Source: Armatimonadota bacterium (GTDB taxonomy: Bacteria; Sysuimicrobiota; Sysuimicrobiia; Sysuimicrobiales; Humicultoraceae). From it: DNA of 64,000 nt. Position 1 is the first letter of the stretch. Every line of letters begins with the position of its first letter. The notes beneath the pieces are model-generated. The model was not told the origin of the DNA, did not search any database, and was given only the letters and a program-made list of their open reading frames with translations. Made by a program: the position numbers and the translations under genes. The stretch spans positions 1 to 64,000 of the forward strand of contig JAVHLY010000014.1 of the NCBI GenBank assembly GCA_031081585.1, written 5' to 3'. This document shows, piece by piece, positions 40,420 to 47,786 of this stretch.

Positions 40420-41670
40420 ATGGCCGTCCTGCAGCAGCTCTCCCCGCCCCGCGAGGGCGAGGCCATCACCATTCGCGACGGCCGGCTGCACGTGCCGGCG
40501 CACCCTATCATCCCCTTCATCGAGGGGGACGGCATCGGGCCCGACATCTGGCGCGCCGCGCGGCGGGTCTTCGACGCGGCAGTGGCGCAGGCCTACCGCG
40601 GGGAGCGGCGTGTGGTCTGGTTCGAGGTCTACGCGGGCGAGAAGGCCTACCGCCTCTTCGGCGAGTGGCTGCCCGAGGACACCCTGCGGGCCTTCCAGCA
40701 CTACGTCGTGGGTATCAAGGGGCCGCTCACCACCCCCGTGGGCGGGGGGATCCGCAGCCTCAACGTGGCGCTCCGCCAGCTCCTCGACCTGTACGCCTGC
40801 GTGCGCCCGGTGCGCTGGTTCCGGAACGTCCCCTCGCCGGTGCGCCACCCCGAGCAGGTGGACGTGGTCATCTTCCGCGAGAACTCCGAGGACATCTACG
40901 CCGGGCTGGAGTTCCCCAGCGGCAGCCCGGAGGCGCAGCGCCTGATCGCCTTCGTCCGCGAGGCCTTCGGCTGGCGGGTGCGCGAGGACAGCGGCGTGGG
41001 CCTCAAGCCCATGAGCCCCTTCGGGACGAAGCGCCTCGTGCGCAAGGCCCTGCGCTACGCCCTGGAGCGCGGGCGGCGCAGCGTGACGCTCGTGCACAAG
41101 GGCAACATCATGAAGTTCACGGAAGGCGCCTTCCGCGACTGGGGCTACGAGGTGGCCCGCGAGGAGTTCGGCGACCGCATCGTCACCTGGGAGGAGGTGC
41201 AGCGCGACTACGGCGGCCGCGTCCCCGAGGGACGCCTCCTGGTGCAGGACACCATCGCCGACGTGACCTTCCAGCACCTGCTCACCCGGCCGCGCGACTT
41301 CGACGTCATCGCCACGGGCAACCTCAACGGCGACTACCTCTCCGACGCGGTGGCCGCCCAGGTGGGCGGCATCGGCATGGCCCCGGGCGGGAACCTCAGC
41401 GACTTCCACGCCGTCTTCGAGGCCACCCACGGCACCGCGCCGAAGTACGCCAACCAGGACAAGGTTAACCCCGGGTCGCTCATCCTCTCGGGCGTGATGA
41501 TGTTCGAGCACCTGGGGTGGACCGAGGCGGCGGCGCTGATCGTCCGGGGGATGGAGCGGACCTTCGAGGAGAAGATCATGACCTACGACCTGGCCCGCCT
41601 CACCGAGGGCGCGCGCGAGGTCCGCACCAGTGAGTTCGCCGAAGCGGTGGTCCGCCACATGGCCCCGTAG
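40420..41670 (+). CDS. icd: NADP-dependent isocitrate dehydrogenase
   Basis: 416 residues. It converts isocitrate to 2-oxoglutarate plus CO2. [12 protein letters not shown] near the start, [10 protein letters not shown] (substrate serine), [12 protein letters not shown] and [31 protein letters not shown] and TYDLARL keep the Lys/Tyr and Tyr/Arg residues that specify NADP in the E. coli enzyme. ATG has GGGAGG upstream. A TATGCT at 40335-40340 could be a -10 but lacks a -35. Divergent from the GntR gene and followed by mdh after 23 nt. Confidence 0.96.
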   Translation: MAVLQQLSPPREGEAITIRDGRLHVPAHPIIPFIEGDGIGPDIWRAARRVFDAAVAQAYRGERRVVWFEVYAGEKAYRLFGEWLPEDTLRAFQHYVVGIKGPLTTPVGGGIRSLNVALRQLLDLYACVRPVRWFRNVPSPVRHPEQVDVVIFRENSEDIYAGLEFPSGSPEAQRLIAFVREAFGWRVREDSGVGLKPMSPFGTKRLVRKALRYALERGRRSVTLVHKGNIMKFTEGAFRDWGYEVAREEFGDRIVTWEEVQRDYGGRVPEGRLLVQDTIADVTFQHLLTRPRDFDVIATGNLNGDYLSDAVAAQVGGIGMAPGGNLSDFHAVFEATHGTAPKYANQDKVNPGSLILSGVMMFEHLGWTEAAALIVRGMERTFEEKIMTYDLARLTEGAREVRTSEFAEAVVRHMAP

Positions 41671-41693
41671 GGCGGCGGAGGAGGAGGGCAGGC

Positions 41694-42623
41694 GTGGCAC
41701 GTCCCAAGGTCTCGATCATCGGTGCCGGCACCGTGGGGACGGCGGCGGCGCACTGGATCGCCAGCCGCCAGCTCGCCGACGTGGTCCTGGTGGACGTCAT
41801 CGAGGGGCTGCCGCAGGGCAAGGCGCTGGACCTCCAGCAGGCCGGGCCCATCGCCGGGTTCAACGTGCGGGTCACCGGCAGCACCGACTACGGACCGACG
41901 GCGGGCTCGGCGGTGGTGGTCATCACCGCCGGCATCGCCCGCAAGCCGGGCATGACCCGCGAGCAGCTCATCGACACCAACGCCGGGATCGTGCGCGGGG
42001 TGGTCGAGCAGGTCACCCGCACCTCCCCCGACGCCGTCCTCATCGTCGTCACCAACCCGCTGGACGCCATCACCTACCTGACCTACCGGACCGCCGGGCT
42101 GCCCCGCCAGCGGGTGATCGGCGAGTCGGGGGCGCTGGACAGCACCCGCTTCCGCACCTTCCTGGCCCTGGAGCTCGGCGTGGCGGTGGAGGACGTGCAC
42201 GCGCTGGTCATCGGCGCGCACACCGACACGGACATGGTGCCCCTGCCGCGCTTCGCCACGGTGCGCGGCATCCCCGTCAGCCACTTCCTCCCCCCGGCCC
42301 GGCTGGAGGCCGTGGTGGCCCGCACGCGCCGGGGCGGCGCGGAGATCACCGAGCTGATGAAGGCCAGCGCCTTCACCGCGCCCGGGGCGGCCATCTGCGA
42401 GATGGTCGAGGCGGTCCTGCGCGACAGCCGGCGGGTGATCCCCTGCTGCGTCTACCTGGACGGGGAGTACGGGCAGCGGGACGTCTGCATCGGGGTGCCG
42501 GTGGTGCTGGGGGCGCGCGGGGTGGAGCGCATCATCGAGCTGCCGCTGGACGAGGCCGAGCGTCGCGCCTTCGAGGCCTCCGTGGGTGCGGTGCGGGCGA
42601 TGCTGGCCGGGCTGACGGTGTAG
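41694..42623 (+). CDS. mdh: Malate dehydrogenase (LDH-like)
   Basis: 309 residues. Oxidises malate to oxaloacetate. NAD motif IIGAGTVGTAAAHW, Asp after strand 2 (VLVDVIEG) for NAD, ITAGIARKPGMTRE with the malate-binding arginine, and VVTNPLDAITYL. The catalytic histidine block reads GAHTDTDMVPLP (His176) where relatives have GGHGDTMVPLP: one extra residue and a changed order. GESGALDSTRF replaces the usual G(M/Q)AGVLDSARF. The fold and key residues otherwise remain, so an active enzyme is expected. GTG start; intrinsic terminator follows. Confidence 0.92.
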   Translation: MARPKVSIIGAGTVGTAAAHWIASRQLADVVLVDVIEGLPQGKALDLQQAGPIAGFNVRVTGSTDYGPTAGSAVVVITAGIARKPGMTREQLIDTNAGIVRGVVEQVTRTSPDAVLIVVTNPLDAITYLTYRTAGLPRQRVIGESGALDSTRFRTFLALELGVAVEDVHALVIGAHTDTDMVPLPRFATVRGIPVSHFLPPARLEAVVARTRRGGAEITELMKASAFTAPGAAICEMVEAVLRDSRRVIPCCVYLDGEYGQRDVCIGVPVVLGARGVERIIELPLDEAERRAFEASVGAVRAMLAGLTV

Positions 42624-42634
42624 CGACCGCGACG

Positions 42635-42665
42635 GCCCCCCGTGGCGCTGGGGGGGCATTTTTCT
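42635..42665 (+). terminator. Intrinsic terminator after mdh
   Basis: GCCCCCC (42635-42641), 9-nt loop, GGGGGGC (42651-42657), then ATTTTTCT. A 7-bp all-GC stem directly followed by a T-run, 11 nt after the mdh stop. It is the clearest intrinsic terminator in the window, and separates icd-mdh from the toxin-antitoxin pair. Confidence 0.85.
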
Positions 42666-42671
42666 GTCAAA

Positions 42672-42905
42672 ATGGGTTTCATGACGCGCCGGAAGACCAC
42701 CGTGTACGTCCGGGAGGACCTCCTGCGGGCCGCCAAGGTGGCCGCCGCCAGGATGGGGCGGAAGGAGTATGAGGTGTTCGAGGAAGCGCTCGAACGCTAC
42801 CTCGGGCTCCAGCTCCTGGACCGGGTCGGCCGGCGGGCCCGCCTGTCGGAGGCGAAGGCGTTGGAGCGTGCCTACCGCGCGCTCCATGCCGCCCGCAGGA
42901 GGTGA
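42672..42905 (+). CDS. Ribbon-helix-helix antitoxin (VapB-like)
   Basis: 77 residues from ATG 42672 (or 74 from ATG 42681). The N-terminus TRRKTTVYVREDLLRAAKVAAARMGRKEYEVFEEALERYL is a ribbon-helix-helix DNA-binding domain; the basic C-terminal half (ALERAYRALHAARRR) would wrap the toxin. GTGA overlap with the PIN gene confirms the pair. It starts within ten bases of the terminator tail, so its promoter must overlap the terminator or mdh end. Expected to neutralise the toxin and autorepress. Confidence 0.85.
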   Translation: MGFMTRRKTTVYVREDLLRAAKVAAARMGRKEYEVFEEALERYLGLQLLDRVGRRARLSEAKALERAYRALHAARRR

Positions 42906-43318
42906 TCCGTGCGGTCGTGGACCCCGGGGTGCTGGTGGCAGCGCTGCTCGCTCCCGACGGCACGCCGGCACGGCTCGTCCGCTCCTGGCTCCAGGGGGCC
43001 TTCGAGCTGGTGGCCTGTGCACGGCTCCTCGCCGAACTGGAGGAGGTGCTGCTGAGGCCGGAGTTTCGTCGGTACGCGACAGCCGACGAGGTGAGGGACT
43101 ACGTCGACGTCTTCCGCCGCCTCGCCACAGCGGTGCCGGACCCGACCGACATTCCCCGGGCGACCCCTGATCCCGGAGACGACTACCTGGTGGCGCTGGC
43201 CAGGGCGTCGGGCGCGACGGCCCTCGTGTCCGGCGACCGCCATCTGCTGGGGTTGCGGGGGGCGAGGCCCCCCGTGATGACCCCACGCCACTTCCTCGAC
43301 CTCCTGCACGGAGCGTAG
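42902..43318 (+). CDS. PIN-domain toxin (VapC/PIN_3 type ribonuclease)
   Basis: 138 residues. Acidic metal-site residues in PIN order: AVVDPGVLVAALL (Asp), LLAELEEVLLRPEF (Glu), TPDPGDDYLVALARASGATALVSGDRHLLGL (Asp, Asp). The DPGVLVAAL and LxELExVLxRPxF pattern is that of the PIN_3 subgroup. It would cleave RNA when released from the antitoxin. GTG start overlaps the antitoxin stop by 4 nt. The pair is inserted between mdh and sucC. Confidence 0.88.
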   Translation: MIRAVVDPGVLVAALLAPDGTPARLVRSWLQGAFELVACARLLAELEEVLLRPEFRRYATADEVRDYVDVFRRLATAVPDPTDIPRATPDPGDDYLVALARASGATALVSGDRHLLGLRGARPPVMTPRHFLDLLHGA

Positions 43319-43359
43319 GGGACGCCGGTGCGCGTTCGAGGCGCGCGCCAGGCACCGGA

Positions 43360-43368
43360 TGGTATGCT
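43360..43368 (+). promoter_or_regulatory. Possible extended -10 promoter for sucC
   Basis: TGG followed by TATGCT (TGn-TATnnT pattern) 10 bases before the sucC ATG. No -35 is visible. Transcription would start almost at the start codon, so the mRNA would be nearly leaderless. Weak evidence. Confidence 0.35.
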
Positions 43369-43377
43369 GCACCTGAC

Positions 43378-44481
43378 ATGAGGCTCCACGAGTACCAGGC
43401 CAAGGCGCTCTTCGCCCGCTACGGGATCCCCGTCCAGCGCGGCGTGGTCATCGAGCACCCCGAGCAGCTCGACGGGCTCGACCTGCGCTACCCCCTGGTG
43501 GTGAAGGCGCAGGTGCTGGTGGGCGGCCGGGGCAAGGCGGGCGGCATCCAGCTGGCCCGGACCGCTGAGGAGGCCCGGGCGCACGCCGCCGCCATTTTGG
43601 CCCTGCGCATCCAGGGGGAGCCGGTGCGCCGCCTGCTCGTGGCCGAGGCGGCGGAGGTGCAGGCGGAGTACTACCTGGCCTTCACCGTGGACCGCTCCGC
43701 CGGGCGCGTGGCCACGGTCACCTCGGCGGCGGGCGGGGTGGACATCGAGGAGGTGGCCCGGACGACGCCGGAGCAGATCGTGCGCTTCTCCGTGGACCCC
43801 TTCCTGGGGTTCCACCGCTTCCACGCCCACGAGCTGGCCCGGGAGCTCGGGCTCGGGGGCCGCGAGCTCCAGCAGTTCGGGGCGATCGCCACGGCGCTGT
43901 ACCGCCTGCTCCTCACCGAGGAGGCGGAGCTCGCCGAGATCAATCCCCTGGCGAGGACCCCGGAGGGGCTGCTGGCCCTGGACGCCAAGGTGGTCCTCGA
44001 CGACAATGCCGCCTTCCGCCACCCCGACCGCCCGCCCCGGGAGGAGGAGACGCCGCTGGAGGAGGAGGCGCGCCGGGCGGGGCTGGCCTACGTCGAGCTG
44101 GGCGGGGACCTGGCCATCATCGGCAACGGCGCGGGATTGGTCATGGCCACGCTGGACATGGTGGCCCACTTCGGCGGGCGCCCGGCGAACTTCCTCGACG
44201 TGGGCGGAGGGGCCAGCGAGGAGCACATGGCTGCGGCCATCGACATCGCCCTGCGCAAGCCGGGGGTGCGGGCGCTGTTCATCAACATCTTCGGCGGCAT
44301 CACTCGCTGCGACGACATCGCCCGGGCGATCGCGGCGCACCGGCCGCCGGTGCCCCTGGTGGTGCGGCTGACCGGGACGAACGAGGAGGAAGGACGACGC
44401 ATCCTGGAGGCGGCGGGGATCCAGGCCTTCGTCGACCCTGAGGCGGCGGCGCGGGAGGCGGTGGCCCGTGCGGCGGCCTAG
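43378..44481 (+). CDS. sucC: Succinyl-CoA synthetase beta subunit
   Basis: 367 residues. Nucleotide-binding and CoA-ligase subunit that couples succinyl-CoA cleavage to ADP or GDP phosphorylation. N-terminus MRLHEYQAKALFARYGIP, ATP-grasp loop VVKAQVLVGGRGKAGG, AEINPL, ALDAKVVLDDNA (metal ligands) and FLDVGGGAS, FINIFGGITRCD in the C-terminal domain. Some gaps against E. coli SucC make it slightly short. Its partner sucD lies about 950 bp downstream, separated by a phosphodiesterase gene that overlaps the sucC end by 14 nt. Confidence 0.95.
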   Translation: MRLHEYQAKALFARYGIPVQRGVVIEHPEQLDGLDLRYPLVVKAQVLVGGRGKAGGIQLARTAEEARAHAAAILALRIQGEPVRRLLVAEAAEVQAEYYLAFTVDRSAGRVATVTSAAGGVDIEEVARTTPEQIVRFSVDPFLGFHRFHAHELARELGLGGRELQQFGAIATALYRLLLTEEAELAEINPLARTPEGLLALDAKVVLDDNAAFRHPDRPPREEETPLEEEARRAGLAYVELGGDLAIIGNGAGLVMATLDMVAHFGGRPANFLDVGGGASEEHMAAAIDIALRKPGVRALFINIFGGITRCDDIARAIAAHRPPVPLVVRLTGTNEEEGRRILEAAGIQAFVDPEAAAREAVARAAA

Positions 44482-45433
44482 CACGCCGGGGCCCGCGGGC
44501 CAGCCCCTGGTCTCGCGGCTCCTCCCTGCGCGCCGGCCCCTGGGCTCGTGGCTCCTCCCCGTTGCGCTGCTGCCGGCGGTCCTCCTGGCCGGACTGCTGG
44601 CCGCGCTCCCGACGTCGGCGCAGCCGGCGGTGCGCGCCGCCGTGGCCCGCCACGTGGTCGTGCTCAGCTTCGACGGGCTGCGGCCCGACGCGCTGCGCGC
44701 TGTCTGGGGGCCGCTCGCCGGACAGAGCGCCGCCGCCTGGTCGGCGCGCACGACTCTGCCCAGCGTCACCCTGCCCGCCCACGCCTCCATGCTCACCGGG
44801 GTGGGCCCGGCGGGGCACGGGGTGCGCATGAACGTCTGGGAGGAAGGGCCGCGCCTGGACCGCCCCACCGTCTTCAGCGAGGTCCTGCGGCACGGTCGTC
44901 GCGCCTACGCCATTGTGGCCAAGCGCAAGCTGCTCTACCTGGTGCCGGAGGCGGTCCCCCAGGAGCACCTCCTCTACCCGCGCGCCCGGCAGGCCCAGGT
45001 GGTGGCGCACGCCTCCCGGGTCCTGCGGGAGCGGCGGCCGGCTTTCCTCTTCGCGCACGCCGCCGACCCCGACGACGTCGGGCACCGGGACGGGTGGATG
45101 AGCCCGCCCTACCTCCAGGTCGTGGCAGAAGTCCCCGGGGTGGTGGCCCGCTTCCTGGACGACCTGCGCCGGGCCGGGCTGTGGCCGGTGACGCTCCTCA
45201 TCGTCACGGCGGACCACGGCGGGCACGGGCGCGGGCACGGGGCCGGCCGGCCGGAGGACGTCCTGATCCCCTGGATCGCCCTGGGCGGGCCCGCCCGCGC
45301 CGGTACCACGCTCACCGACCCGATCGTGACCTACGACACGGCGGCGACGGCGCTGGACGCGCTGGGCCTGCCGGTCCCGTCCACGTGGACCGGGCGGCCG
45401 GTGCGGCAGGCCTACGCCGTCCCGGTGCGGTGA
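44468..45433 (+). CDS. Exported type I phosphodiesterase/alkaline-phosphatase-superfamily protein
   Basis: 321 residues. Basic start then a hydrophobic segment (LLPVALLPAVLLAGLLAALPTSA), a signal peptide or membrane anchor. The catalytic core is that of the nucleotide pyrophosphatase/phosphodiesterase group: VVVLSFDGLRPDALR (metal Asp), RTTLPSVTLPAHASMLTGVGPAGHGV (nucleophile Thr/Ser), HAADPDDVGHRDGW and TADHGGHGRGHG (metal Asp/His). It should act outside the cytoplasm on phosphodiesters or phosphonates. It oddly sits between sucC and sucD and is coupled to both by overlap or a 4-nt gap. Confidence 0.87.
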   Translation: MRRPSTPGPAGQPLVSRLLPARRPLGSWLLPVALLPAVLLAGLLAALPTSAQPAVRAAVARHVVVLSFDGLRPDALRAVWGPLAGQSAAAWSARTTLPSVTLPAHASMLTGVGPAGHGVRMNVWEEGPRLDRPTVFSEVLRHGRRAYAIVAKRKLLYLVPEAVPQEHLLYPRARQAQVVAHASRVLRERRPAFLFAHAADPDDVGHRDGWMSPPYLQVVAEVPGVVARFLDDLRRAGLWPVTLLIVTADHGGHGRGHGAGRPEDVLIPWIALGGPARAGTTLTDPIVTYDTAATALDALGLPVPSTWTGRPVRQAYAVPVR

Positions 45434-45437
45434 GCCC

Positions 45438-46307
45438 ATGGCCATCCTGATCGACGAGCGCACGCGCGTGCTGGTGCAGGGGATCACCGGCTACCAGGGG
45501 CAGTTCCACACCCAGCGCATGCTGGAGTTCGGCACGGCCGTGGTGGCGGGCACGACCCCCGGCAAGGGCGGGGAGCGCGTCCACGGCGTGCCGGTCTTCG
45601 ACACGGTGGCCGAGGCGGTGCAGGAGACCGGGGCCACGGCGTCAGTGATCTTCGTGCCCGCTCCCTTCGCCCGGGACGCCGCGCTGGAGGCGATCAGCCA
45701 CCGGCTCGACCCCGTGGTCATCATCACCGAGCACGTCCCGGTGCACGACGCCATCACTATCGTCGGCTACGCCCGCCAGCAGGGGGTGCGGGTCATCGGG
45801 CCCAACGGCCCGGGGGTGGCCACGCCGGGGGGCGCCAAGATGGGCATCATGCCCAACCACCTCTTCCGGCGCGGCCACGTGGGCGTGGTCTCGCGCAGCG
45901 GGACGCTCACCTACGAGATCGTGGCGGCGCTCACCCAGGCGGGGCTCGGCCAGTCCACCGCGCTGGGACTGGGCGGGGACCCGGTGGTGGGGATGTCCTT
46001 CCAGGACGCCGTCGACCTCTTCGGCCGGGACGAGCAGACGGCGGCGGTGGTGCTCATCGGGGAGATCGGGGGCGCCGCCGAGGAAGCGGCGGCCCGCTTC
46101 ATCGCCGAGACGCGCTTCCCCAAGCCGGTGGTGGCCTACATCGCCGGGCGCACCGCCCCGCCGGGGAAGCGCATGGGGCACGCCGGCGCGGTGATCGCGG
46201 GGACGGAGGGCACCGCGGAGGCGAAGATCGCGGCGCTGACCGCCGCCGGGGTGGCGGTAGCCGAGCTGCCCGGCCAGGTGGTCCCGCTCCTGCGCGAACG
46301 CCTATAA
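45438..46307 (+). CDS. sucD: Succinyl-CoA synthetase alpha subunit
   Basis: 289 residues. CoA-binding Rossmann domain (VLVQGITGYQGQFHTQRMLEFGTAVVAGTTPGKGG), IGPNGPGVATPGGAKMGIMPNHLF, GVVSRSGTLTYEI and the phosphorylated active-site histidine in GHAGAVIAGTEGTA. Completes succinyl-CoA synthetase with sucC despite the intervening gene. ATG four nt after the phosphodiesterase stop. Confidence 0.96.
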   Translation: MAILIDERTRVLVQGITGYQGQFHTQRMLEFGTAVVAGTTPGKGGERVHGVPVFDTVAEAVQETGATASVIFVPAPFARDAALEAISHRLDPVVIITEHVPVHDAITIVGYARQQGVRVIGPNGPGVATPGGAKMGIMPNHLFRRGHVGVVSRSGTLTYEIVAALTQAGLGQSTALGLGGDPVVGMSFQDAVDLFGRDEQTAAVVLIGEIGGAAEEAAARFIAETRFPKPVVAYIAGRTAPPGKRMGHAGAVIAGTEGTAEAKIAALTAAGVAVAELPGQVVPLLRERL

Positions 46308-46314
46308 TCGACGT

Positions 46315-46527
46315 ATGGAGCAACAGAAGCGGCTGGTCCGGTCTCGACAGCACCGGATGCTGGCAGGGGTGGCCGGGGGGCTGGCGGAGTATCTGAACGT
46401 CGACCCCACGCTGGTCCGGCTGGCCTGGGTGCTCGCCGCGCTCTTCCCGCCGACGGCCCTGTTCGCCATCGTCGGCTACCTGCTGGCCTGGCTGATCATG
46501 CCGGAGGCGGGAGAGCCGCCGCGGTGA
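46315..46527 (+). CDS. PspC-domain membrane protein
   Basis: 70 residues. RLVRSRQHRMLAGVAGGLAEYLNVDPTLVRLAWVLAALFPPTALFAIVGYLLAWLIMPE is a full PspC domain with one or two membrane helices. Such proteins act in envelope-stress sensing. It is 7 nt after sucD and overlaps the next gene by 4 nt, forming a small envelope pair. Confidence 0.92.
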   Translation: MEQQKRLVRSRQHRMLAGVAGGLAEYLNVDPTLVRLAWVLAALFPPTALFAIVGYLLAWLIMPEAGEPPR

Positions 46528-46865
46528 TGGCGGGGTTCCTGGCCCGGCTGCTGATCAACGCGGTGGCGATCTACCTGACTACCCGCATCCTGCCGGGGAT
46601 CCGGGTCCCGGACATCCCCAGCGCGCTCGTGGCCGCGCTGGTCCTGGGCCTGGTGAACGCCTTCATCCGCCCGGTCGTCCTCCTCCTCACCCTGCCGCTG
46701 AACATCCTCACGCTGGGCCTCTTCACCCTGGTGGTGAACGCCCTCATGCTCTACCTGGTCGCCGCCGTCACCAACCTGCAGATCGCGAACTTCCTCTCGG
46801 CGCTGGTGGGAGCGCTCCTCATTGCGGTCATCAGCACGCTCCTCAGCCACCTCTTCCGGGCCTGA
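46524..46865 (+). CDS. YvlD/phage-holin-family membrane protein
   Basis: 113 residues and four membrane helices with the family's NAVAIYLTTRILPGIRV, ALVLGLVNAFIRPVVLLLTLPLNILTLGLFTLVVNALMLYLV. PspC plus YvlD-type pairs occur in the yvlABCD envelope-stress operon of Bacillus. GTG 46524 (ATG 46527 equally possible). Confidence 0.9.
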   Translation: MMAGFLARLLINAVAIYLTTRILPGIRVPDIPSALVAALVLGLVNAFIRPVVLLLTLPLNILTLGLFTLVVNALMLYLVAAVTNLQIANFLSALVGALLIAVISTLLSHLFRA

Positions 46866-46878
46866 CGGGCGCCGCCGG

Positions 46879-47784
46879 TTGCTGCGCTTCGACCGGGCGA
46901 GCTCCGACGGCCGCCGGGAGCTGCCGCTGCGCTTCATCGTCATCACCGGCCTGTCGGGGGCGGGGAAGTCCAACGCCATGCGGGTCTTCGAGGACCTGGA
47001 CTTCTTCGTCGTGGACAACCTGCCGCCGCAGCTGCTGCCCAAGTTCGCCGACCTCTGCCTCCACTCGGAGGGGAAGGTCCGGCAGGTGGCCGTGGTCATG
47101 GACGTGCGCGGGGGCCAGTTCTTCGACGACGTCCCCGAGGCGCTGGCCCAGCTGCGGGCCATGGGGGTGGACTACCAGGTCCTCTTCCTCGACGCCGCCG
47201 ACGAGGTGCTGGTGCGCCGCTTCAAGGAGACCCGCCGGCCGCACCCGCTGGGGCACGGCCGGGGCATCCTGCAGGGCATCCGGGCGGAGCGCCGCCGGCT
47301 GGAGGCGCTGAAGGAGCGGGCGGACAAGATCATCGACACCTCGGCCATGACGCCGCGGGAGCTGCGCGAGGAGATCCTGGCCACCTACCACCGCGGCGAG
47401 CGCGCCGGGGCCCTCGAGGTGGGCATCACCTCCTTCGGCTACAAGCACGGGTTGCCGCTGGACGCCGATCTCGTCTTCGACGTGCGCTTCCTGCCCAACC
47501 CGCACTACGTCCCTTCGCTGCGCCCGCTGCCGGGCGGCAGCCGCCGCATCCGGGAGTTCGTGCTGGGGCACGAGGAGGCGCGCACCTTCCTCGACCACCT
47601 CTACCGGCTGATGGACTACCTCATCCCCCAGTACGTCCAGGAGGGCAAGACGCACCTGACCGTGGCCATCGGGTGTACGGGCGGCAAGCACCGCTCGGTG
47701 GTCCTGGCGGACGAGCTGGCCCGCTACCTGCGCGAGCGCGGGCTGAAGGTGAGCGTCCGCCACCGCGACATCCGCAAGGAGTAG
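46879..47784 (+). CDS. rapZ: RapZ/YvcJ-family nucleotide-binding protein
   Basis: 301 residues. Walker A GLSGAGKSNAM near residue 18, FFVVDNLPPQLLP, LDAADEVLVRRFKETRRPHPL, and the C-terminal domain FGYKHGLPLDADLVFDVRFLPNPHY and AIGCTGGKHRSVVLAD that defines RapZ. In proteobacteria RapZ senses glucosamine-6-phosphate and directs small-RNA decay; in Gram-positives it is a GTPase of unknown detail. Start TTG 46879 is the first after the upstream gene; the frame is open back to 46822 inside that gene. Followed by yvcK after 2 nt. Confidence 0.93.
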   Translation: MLRFDRASSDGRRELPLRFIVITGLSGAGKSNAMRVFEDLDFFVVDNLPPQLLPKFADLCLHSEGKVRQVAVVMDVRGGQFFDDVPEALAQLRAMGVDYQVLFLDAADEVLVRRFKETRRPHPLGHGRGILQGIRAERRRLEALKERADKIIDTSAMTPRELREEILATYHRGERAGALEVGITSFGYKHGLPLDADLVFDVRFLPNPHYVPSLRPLPGGSRRIREFVLGHEEARTFLDHLYRLMDYLIPQYVQEGKTHLTVAIGCTGGKHRSVVLADELARYLRERGLKVSVRHRDIRKE

Positions 47785-47786
47785 GC

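Noticed and set aside
46524-46865. Phage-holin annotation implying a lysis gene
   Set aside because: The YvlD family shares only a name with holins; next to PspC it fits envelope stress.
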